A stretch of 39,587 nucleotides of DNA from Micromonosporaceae bacterium (lineage in GTDB: Bacteria; Actinomycetota; Actinomycetes; Mycobacteriales; Micromonosporaceae), in the NCBI GenBank assembly GCA_016880465.1, contig JAEHDK010000441.1, forward strand, positions 1 to 39,587, written 5' to 3'. The notes beneath the pieces are model-generated. The model was not told where the DNA came from. It ran no database searches and saw only the letters and a list, made by a program, of their open reading frames with translations. Shown here one piece after another: positions 31,214-39,587 of this stretch (its first letter is position 1; every line of letters starts with the position of its first letter). The translations under genes were made by a program, and so were the position numbers.

Positions 31214-32431
31214 CTAACGGGCCGCGGCCGAGTCGCCGCCGACGCGCCGGTAGACCGCCATCGTGCGCTCGGCGATGGAGCTCCAGGAGAAGTGGTCGAG
31301 CACCCGGCGCCGCCCGGCCCGGCCGAGCTCGGCCGCCCGATCGGGGTCGTCGAGGAGCGCGGTGATCGCGGCGGCGAGATCAGCGACGAAACGGTCCGGC
31401 TCGACCGGCGTACCGGTGCCGTCGGCCGCCTGGGTGACCGGTACCAGGAGACCGGTCTCCCCGTCGACGACGACTTCCGGGATCCCCCCGGTGGCCGTGG
31501 CGACGACCGCGGTCTCACCGGCCATCGCCTCCAGGTTCACGATGCCCATCGGCTCGTAGATCGACGGGAAGACGAACACCGTGGCATGCGTGACGACCTG
31601 GATGACCTCCGGCTTGGGCAGCATCTGCTGGATCCACACGACGCCCTCGCGGCCCGCGCGCAGCTCCGCCACCAGGCCGGCCACCTCCGCCGCGATCTCC
31701 GGCGTGTCCGGCGCGCCGGCGAGGAACACCAGCTGCGCCCGCGGCGGCACCGAACGCGCCGCCCGGAGCAGGTACGGCAGCCCCTTCTGCCGGGTGATCC
31801 GGCCGACGTACACCACGCTCGGCCGGTCCGGGTCGATGCCGTACTTCGCCAGCACATCCGTACCCCGGTCCGGCGCGTACTGGGCCGCGTCGATCCCGTT
31901 GTGCACCACCGCCACCCGGTCGGGGTCGACGGCCGGGTAGGCGGCCAGCACGTCGCGCCGCATCGCGCCGGACACCGCGATCACCGCGTCGGCCGCCTCC
32001 ACCGCCGTGCGCTCGCACCAGGACGACAGGGCGTACCCCCCGCCGAGCTGCTCGGCCTTCCATGGTCGCAGCGGCTCCAGGCTGTGCGCCGTGACGACAT
32101 GGGGTACGCCGTGCAGCAGCTTCGCGACGTGGCCGGCGAGGTTGGCGTACCACGTGTGGCTGTGCACCACGCCGGTGCCCGCGGTACCGGCGGCGATGGC
32201 GAGGTCGACACCCATGGTGCGCAGCGCGGCGTTGGCGCCGGCGAGCTCGGGTGGATCCGGGTACCCGATCACCCCCGGCTCGTCCCGCGGCGGTCCGAAG
32301 CAGTGCACCCGTACGTCGGCGAGCCGGCGGAGCTCGCGGGCGAGGTACTCGACATGCACACCGGCGCCGCCGTACACCTGGGGCGGGTACTCCCGGGTGA
32401 GCAGGTCCACGCGGAGCGGGGTATCGGCCAC
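31214..32431 (-). CDS. glgA: Glycogen synthase / alpha-maltose-1-phosphate synthase (GT4; GlgA/GlgM type)
   Basis: 405 residues, GT-B fold of family GT4. The donor-binding N-terminus has LLTREYPPQVYGGAGVHVEYLA (10-31). The second domain carries VYVGRITRQKGL and the E-x7-E type motif in PSIYEPMGIVNLEAMA. This is the short actinobacterial form (Rv1212c, GlgM), which joins ADP-glucose with glucose-1-phosphate to make maltose-1-phosphate, the substrate of GlgE encoded nearby. It may also extend glucan. It is divergent from glgC, as in mycobacteria. Start GTG 32431 follows a TAGGGT box by 6 bases (leaderless). Confidence 0.92.
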   Translation of the reverse strand: MADTPLRVDLLTREYPPQVYGGAGVHVEYLARELRRLADVRVHCFGPPRDEPGVIGYPDPPELAGANAALRTMGVDLAIAAGTAGTGVVHSHTWYANLAGHVAKLLHGVPHVVTAHSLEPLRPWKAEQLGGGYALSSWCERTAVEAADAVIAVSGAMRRDVLAAYPAVDPDRVAVVHNGIDAAQYAPDRGTDVLAKYGIDPDRPSVVYVGRITRQKGLPYLLRAARSVPPRAQLVFLAGAPDTPEIAAEVAGLVAELRAGREGVVWIQQMLPKPEVIQVVTHATVFVFPSIYEPMGIVNLEAMAGETAVVATATGGIPEVVVDGETGLLVPVTQAADGTGTPVEPDRFVADLAAAITALLDDPDRAAELGRAGRRRVLDHFSWSSIAERTMAVYRRVGGDSAAAR

Positions 32432-32510
32432 AGCCGCACCCTAGTACGGGAGGCGCCGCCGCTCCGCGGTTCCGCTGGTGCTTGGCCGGTCGGGTCGTTA
32501 GCGTCGGTCC
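32432..32510. promoter_or_regulatory. Divergent leaderless promoters, glgA / glgC
   Basis: Minus strand: TAGGGT (32443-32438), six bases, GTG 32431. Plus strand: TAGCGT (32499-32504), six bases, ATG 32511. Both genes therefore have a -10 box at the same distance from the start codon and no Shine-Dalgarno. The 79-bp gap leaves about 55 bp between the two boxes for shared control. No clear operator was found. Confidence 0.55.
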
Positions 32511-33742
32511 ATGGCTGCGAAGGTCCTCGCGATCGTCCTGGCCGGCGGTGAGGGCAAGCGTCTCATGCCGCTCACCGCGGACCGGGCCAAGCCGGCCGTA
32601 CCCTTCGGCGGCATCTACCGCATGATCGATTTCGTGCTGTCCAACCTCGCCAACGCGGGGTACCTGAAGATCGTCGTGCTCACCCAGTACAAGTCGCACT
32701 CGCTCGACCGGCACGTGACCAAGACGTGGCGGATGTCGACACTGCTGGGCAACTACGTGACCCCGGTACCGGCCCAGCAGCGGTTGGGCCCGCGCTGGTT
32801 CGCCGGCTCCGCCGACGCCATCTACCAGAGCCTCAACCTCGTCAACGACGAGCGGCCCGACTACGTCCTCGTCTTCGGCGCGGACCACATCTACCGGATG
32901 GACCCGTCCCAGATGATGCGCGGGCACCTCGAGTCGGGCGCCGGCGTCACGGTCGCCGGCATCCGCCAGCCGCTCTCCACGGCCAGCCAGTTCGGGGTGA
33001 TCGAGGTCGGCGAACGGAGCACCCAGATCCGCGCCTTCCGCGAGAAGCCGACCGACGCCACCGGCCTGCCGGACGCCCCCGACGAGATCTTCGCGTCGAT
33101 GGGCAACTACGCGTTCACCACCGGCGCCCTGCTCGACGCGCTGGCCAAGGACGCCGGCGACATCGGCAGCAAGCACGACATGGGCGGCAACATCATCCCG
33201 ATGCTGGTCGAGCGCAACGAGGCCTGCGTCTACGACTTCCGGGACAACGACGTACCGGGCAGCACCGACCGGGACCGCGGGTACTGGCGGGACGTGGGAA
33301 CGCTCGACTCGCTGTACGAGGCGCATATGGACCTCATCGCGATCCACCCGGTCTTCAACCTGTACAACGCCGAGTGGCCGATCTACACCGACCATCCGCC
33401 GTGGCCGCCGGCGAAGTTCGTACACGGCTGGCAGGAGCGCGTCGGCCGGGCGATCGGGTCGATGGTGTCGCCCGGTGTAGTGATCTCCGGATCGCTCGTG
33501 GAGAATTCGGTGGTCTCACCGAATGTCCGGGTCCACTCGTGGGCACACGTGGCAGGCTCGGTGCTCATGGAGGGCGTCGACGTCGGCCGGCACGCGGTGG
33601 TTCGCAACGCGATCCTCGACAAGAACGTCGTGGTACCCGAGGGCGCCGAGATCGGCGTCGACCCGGAGCACGACCGCGCCCGGTTCCACGTCTCCGAGGG
33701 CGGCATCGTGGTGATCGGCAAGGGCCAGAAGGTCGAGGCTGC

Positions 33743-33746
<4 letters not shown>
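32511..33746 (+). CDS. glgC: Glucose-1-phosphate adenylyltransferase (ADP-glucose pyrophosphorylase)
   Basis: 411 residues, usual length. The nucleotidyltransferase signature is at 8-32: [27 protein letters not shown]. Further family segments are [19 protein letters not shown] (about 87-105), [11 protein letters not shown], and FREKP near 177. The C-terminal left-handed helix has the repeats [43 protein letters not shown]. It makes ADP-glucose from ATP and glucose-1-phosphate, the donor for GlgA/GlgM. Overlaps the start of glgE by 4 bases. Confidence 0.96.
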
Positions 33747-35736
<1,990 letters not shown>

Positions 35737-35737
<1 letters not shown>

Positions 35738-37845
35738 TGGATGATCTGATCGCCGGCCGGACGCCCGATCCGCATGCGGTGCTGGGAGCGCACCCGGCGG
35801 CCGACCGTACCGTCATCCGTACGCTGCGCCGGGGGGCCGGTGCGGCGGCGGTCCTCGTCGACTCGCACCGCTACCCGATGACCCGGGTGCGCCACGAGGG
35901 CGTGTTCGAGGCGGTCGTGCCCGGCATCGTGCTCGACTACCGGGTCGAGGTGGACGGGCACGAGCGGGACGACCCGTACCGGTACCCGCCGCAGCTCGGC
36001 GAGCTCGACCTGCACCTGATCGGCGAGGGCCGGCACGAGCGGCTGTGGACGGTGCTCGGTGCCCGGCCCCGGGAGGCGGGCGGCGTGGCGTTCGCCGTGT
36101 GGGCGCCGAATGCCCGGGGCGTCCGGGTGATCGGGGACTTCGCCGGTTGGGGTCCACACGACGGCTGGCCGATGCGTTCCATGGGCGGCAGCGGCGTGTG
36201 GGAGATCGTGGTACCGGATGCCGTGCCGGGGCAGCGGTACAAGTACCGCATCCTGGGCGCCGACTGGGTCTGGCGGGACAAGGCCGACCCGCTGGCGACG
36301 GCGGCCGAGGCCCCGCCGGGCACCGCCTCGGTCATCTACCGCTCGCAGTACGAGTGGCGGGACGGTGAGTGGCTGGCCGCCCGGGCGCGCCGGCAGGCCC
36401 ATGCCGAGCCGATGAGCATCTACGAGGTCCACCTCGGTTCGTGGCGGCCCAATCTGTCCTACCTGGAGCTCGCCGAGCAGCTCACCGCGTACGTCGTCGA
36501 GCTGGGTTTCACGCACGTGGAGTTCCTGCCCGTGATGGAGCACCCGTACGGCGGCTCGTGGGGTTACCAGATCACCGGGTACTACGCGCCGACGGCCCGG
36601 TTCGGCGCACCCGACGACTTCCGCCGGCTCGTCGACCGCCTGCACCGGGCCGGCATCGGGGTGATCCTCGACTGGGTGCCCGCGCACTTCCCGCGGGACG
36701 AGTGGGCGCTCGCGCGGTTCGACGGTACGCCGCTCTACGAGCACCCGGACCCGCAGCGCGGCGAGCACCCCGACTGGGGCACGTACATCTTCGACTACGG
36801 CCGGCCGGAGGTCCGCAACTTCCTCGTCGCCAACGCGCTGTACTGGTGCGATGAGTTCCATGTGGACGGTCTGCGGGTCGACGCGGTGGCCTCGATGCTC
36901 TACCTCGACTACTCCCGGGCGGACGGCCAGTGGACGCCGAACCAGCGCGGCGGCCGGGAGAACCTGGAGGCGATCGCGCTGCTCCAGGAGGTGAACGCCA
37001 CCGCGTACCGGCGCCAACCAGGCATCGTGACGGTGGCCGAGGAGTCCACGGCGTGGCCGGGGGTCACCCGGCAGACCGACGCGGGCGGCCTGGGTTTCGG
37101 CTTCTTGTGGAACATGGGCTGGATGCACGACACGCTCTCGTACGTCGCCAAGGAACCCATTCACCGGCAGTCCCACCACAACCAGATGACCTTCTCCCTG
37201 GTGTACGCCTGGACGGAGAACTTCGTCCTGCCGATCAGCCACGACGAGGTGGTGCACGGGAAAGGCGCGCTGGTCGCCAAGATGCCGGGCGACCAGTGGC
37301 AGCGGCTTGCCAACACCCGCGCCCTGCTCGCCTTCATGTGGGCGCACCCCGGCAAGCAGCTGCTGTTCATGGGCTGCGAGCTGGCCGACGAGCGGGAGTG
37401 GAGCGAGGAGCACGGGCTCGACTGGGGGCTGCTCGGCGATCCCGCCCATGCCGGCGTCCAGCGGCTGGTCCGCGACCTCAACGCCGGGTACCGCGCGCAC
37501 CCCGCGCTGTGGTCGCAGGACACGAGCCCGGCCGGCTTCCACTGGATCAACGCCGACGATGCCCCGCACAACACGTTCGCGTTCGCGCGTACCGGTACCG
37601 ACGGCGGGCTCGTCGTCTGCGTGGTGAACTTCGCCGGGGTGCCGCACGAGGGTTACCGCCTCGGGCTGCCGCACGCCGGCGCTTGGCAGGAGATCCTCAA
37701 CACCGACGCCGAGGTGTACGGCGGTTCGGGGGTCGGCAACCTCGGTACGGTGCACGGCGAGGACGTGCCGTGGCAGGGGCAGCCCGCGTCGGCGGTGGTA
37801 CGCGTACCGCCACTCGGCGCGCTCTGGCTGCGCCCGCAGGCGTAG
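35737..37845 (+). CDS. glgB: 1,4-alpha-glucan branching enzyme
   Basis: 702 residues, GH13 subfamily 9. N1 and CBM48 domains (1-220; [21 protein letters not shown] at 119-139) precede the catalytic barrel. Nucleophile Asp382 ([20 protein letters not shown]), acid/base Glu435 (VAEEST) and Asp503 ([11 protein letters not shown]). A C-terminal beta domain ends GALWLRPQA. It makes alpha-1,6 branches in the glucan extended by GlgE. The start GTG shares its first G with the glgE stop (TAGTG). The sugar kinase follows 2 bases after its stop. Confidence 0.96.
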
Positions 37846-37847
37846 CG

Positions 37848-38759
37848 ATGATCGTCGTCTGCGGCGAGGCGCTGATCGACCTGGTGCCGGCCGCCGGACA
37901 GCCCATCCCCCGACCGGGCGGCAGCGCAGCCAACGTCGCCGTGGCGCTCGGCCGGCTGGGCACCGACGTGGCGTTCCTCGGCCGGCTCTCCACCGACCAC
38001 TATGGACGGCTCCTGCGCGAGCACCTCGGCACGTCGCACGTCGACCTGTCCCCGGTGGTACCGGTGGCCGAGCCCACCACCGTCGCGACCGTACGTCTCG
38101 GCGTCGACGGCAATGCCGGGTACACCTTCGCCATCGAGGGCAGTGCCGACGGTACGTGGCGCCCGGCCGACCTGCCGGCCACCCTGCCGCCCGGCGCCGC
38201 GCTGCACGTCAGCGGCTCGTTCGCGCTCGCCGTACCGGGACTGGCCGAGACGGTCGAGGCGCTGCTGCACCGCGAGCACGGGCAGCGGGTCATCAGCTTC
38301 GACCCGAATCCGCGGCCCGCGCTCGCGGCGGATCCGCCGGCCGTGCGCGCCCGGCTGGAGCGCTGGGCCGGGCTGGCCGACATCGTCAAGGTGAGCGCCG
38401 AGGACCTGGCCTGGGCGGTGCCCGGGGAGTCCACGGTGGACGTCGCCCGGCGGTGGCAGGAGACCGGCAGCGCGCTCGTCGTCGTCACGCGGGGGAGCGA
38501 TGGCGTGTACGCGCGCGGTCCAGCCGGTGAGGCCTCGCTCGTGGCGCACTCCGCGACGCTCGTCGACTCGGTCGGCGCCGGCGACGCGTTCATGGCCGGG
38601 CTGCTCGCGGCGCTCGACCGTACCGGCGACCTGACCCGCGAGCGGCTGGCCCGGCTGCGCACGGTAGACCTGGTCGCCGGACTCCGGTACGCCCAGCGGG
38701 TCGCCGCGTTCACCTGCGGCCGGCCGGGCGCCGACCCACCGTGGCGGCACGAGCTCTAG
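37848..38759 (+). CDS. PfkB-family carbohydrate kinase (fructokinase-like)
   Basis: 303 residues, ribokinase fold. The N-terminal VVCGEALIDLVPAAGQPIPRPGGSAANVAVALGRLG (3-38) is the PfkB sugar-binding start, and DSVGAGDAFMAGLLAAL near 244-260 holds the ATP/anion-hole signature with catalytic Asp. It phosphorylates a sugar, most probably fructose, at the cytoplasmic face of sugar metabolism. It starts 2 bases after glgB, so it is co-transcribed with the glucan genes. The true substrate is not certain from sequence. Confidence 0.88.
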   Translation: MIVVCGEALIDLVPAAGQPIPRPGGSAANVAVALGRLGTDVAFLGRLSTDHYGRLLREHLGTSHVDLSPVVPVAEPTTVATVRLGVDGNAGYTFAIEGSADGTWRPADLPATLPPGAALHVSGSFALAVPGLAETVEALLHREHGQRVISFDPNPRPALAADPPAVRARLERWAGLADIVKVSAEDLAWAVPGESTVDVARRWQETGSALVVVTRGSDGVYARGPAGEASLVAHSATLVDSVGAGDAFMAGLLAALDRTGDLTRERLARLRTVDLVAGLRYAQRVAAFTCGRPGADPPWRHEL

Positions 38760-38810
38760 GGGCCCCGCCGGGCCGGCCCGAGCGGTAGCCGGCCGGGTCG
38801 ATGTGGCCGC

Positions 38811-38823
38811 TAGGCTTGCCCCC
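38811..38823 (+). promoter_or_regulatory. Probable leaderless -10 box of the aminotransferase gene
   Basis: TAGGCT (38811-38816) followed by 7 bases and GTG 38824, with no Shine-Dalgarno. No good -35 is visible upstream in the 64-bp gap. Confidence 0.45.
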
Positions 38824-39587
38824 GTGAGCCTGCCGACCGACGCCGCCGATGCCGGGACCGGCGATCCGCTGGTCGAAAGGATGCGCCCGTTCGGTACGAC
38901 CATCTTCGCCGAGATGTCCGCGCTGGCCGCCCGTACCGGCGCGGTCAACCTCGGCCAGGGGTTCCCGGACACCGACGGGCCGCCGGAGATGCTGGCGGCC
39001 GCCGCCCAGGCGCTGCGGTCGGGTCGCAACCAGTACCCGCCGGGACCGGGCATCCCGGAGCTGCGCGCCGCGATCGCCGGACACCAGCGCCGGTTCTGGG
39101 GGCTGGAGTACGACCCGGACGGCGAGGTCCTCGTCACGGCCGGTGCCACCGAGGCGGTCGCGGCGGCCATCCTCGCGCTGTGCGAGCCCGGCGCCGAGGT
39201 GGTCTGCTTCGAGCCCTACTACGACTCGTACGCCGCGTCGATCGCGCTGGCGGGCGCGGTACGCCGGCCGGTGACGCTGCGCCCGGAGGCCGATGGGCGG
39301 TACCACGTCGATCCCGACGAGCTGGTCGCCGCGTTCGGCCCGGGTACCCGGCTGGTCCTGTTGAACTCGCCGCACAACCCGACGGGCAAGGTGTTCACGG
39401 CCGACGAGCTGGCCCTGATCGCCCGGCTGTGCCAGGAGCACGGCGCCTACGCGGTCACCGACGAGGTATACGAGCACCTGGTCTACGACGACGCGGCCGC
39501 GGTGCACACTCCACTCGCGACGCTGCCCGGGATGCGCGGGCGTACGCTGCGCATCTCCTCGGCCGGCAAGACGTTCTCGTGTACCGG
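38824..39587 (+). CDS. Class I/II aminotransferase (DapC/kynurenine-aminotransferase-like), partial
   Basis: 254 complete codons are visible and the gene runs out of the window. The start segment FGTTIFAEMSALAARTGAVNLGQGFPDTDGP is typical of the group with N-succinyldiaminopimelate aminotransferase DapC and kynurenine/methionine aminotransferases. PLP-site landmarks are TAGATEAV (about 102), NSPHNPTGK (182-190), TDEVYEHLVY (about 213), and the Schiff-base lysine in SSAGKTFS just before the edge. The substrate cannot be fixed between these options. DapC would act in lysine and peptidoglycan synthesis. Transcribed apart from the glg operon by its own box. Confidence 0.85.
   Translation, partial: MSLPTDAADAGTGDPLVERMRPFGTTIFAEMSALAARTGAVNLGQGFPDTDGPPEMLAAAAQALRSGRNQYPPGPGIPELRAAIAGHQRRFWGLEYDPDGEVLVTAGATEAVAAAILALCEPGAEVVCFEPYYDSYAASIALAGAVRRPVTLRPEADGRYHVDPDELVAAFGPGTRLVLLNSPHNPTGKVFTADELALIARLCQEHGAYAVTDEVYEHLVYDDAAAVHTPLATLPGMRGRTLRISSAGKTFSCT

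Overview
The window is high-GC actinobacterial DNA. Codon third positions are strongly G/C, GTG starts are common, and it carries a SARP regulator, an F420/FMN-type PPOX protein and the divergent glycogen-synthase/glgC pair plus glgE and glgB seen in mycobacteria and their relatives. The overall style suggests a soil actinomycete, perhaps Micromonosporaceae, but nothing here fixes the genus. Most genes start either with a Shine-Dalgarno sequence or with an apparently leaderless promoter, where a TAnnnT-like -10 box lies 6-7 nt before the start codon. I count nine such genes. No tRNA, rRNA, insertion sequence or CRISPR array was found.

Left part (1-15.4 kb): a secreted DUF11-repeat protein broken by a frameshift; a secreted trypsin-like protease; a GNAT acetyltransferase; an ArsR repressor with an SRPBCC partner behind a palindromic operator; a short alanyl-tRNA-synthetase-like protein lacking editing and C-Ala domains, with a strong hairpin in its leader; beta-carbonic anhydrase; a VOC protein with a degenerate pterin-dehydratase-like domain; Lon protease with a HAIR-like site upstream; a PPOX protein; and a TetR repressor translationally coupled to the two halves of a heterodimeric ABC exporter.

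Middle part (15.4-28 kb) is the most unusual. On the minus strand one 1464-codon frame joins a full SARP regulator (BTAD, NB-ARC, TPR) to a full-length FAD-linked sugar/alditol oxidase, followed by a DUF2461 gene. Divergent from it is a tightly packed operon: MauE-like membrane protein, MauD-like membrane-anchored thioredoxin, a Tat-exported small protein with 10 cysteines in a mature part of about 70 residues, a polytopic membrane protein and two small unknown proteins. The first three repeat the mauE-mauD-mauA order of methylamine dehydrogenase clusters, but the small protein does not look like an ordinary MauA and no heavy-chain gene is present. This is the best candidate here for an undescribed system: a disulfide-rich or modified exported protein with its own maturation factors. 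It is followed by a decayed membrane-protein gene, a 62-residue exported peptide with a repeated VFHDL motif at both ends of its mature part, and a large LuxR-type ATPase regulator (LAL) with direct repeats at its probable promoter.

Right part (28-39.6 kb): glutathione peroxidase and a BCP-type peroxiredoxin, an exported PQQ-type beta-propeller protein, a DUF2267 protein, and the GlgE alpha-glucan pathway. Glycogen/maltose-1-phosphate synthase is divergent from glgC-glgE-glgB, which overlap by a few bases. A PfkB sugar kinase follows, and then a class I aminotransferase cut by the window end.
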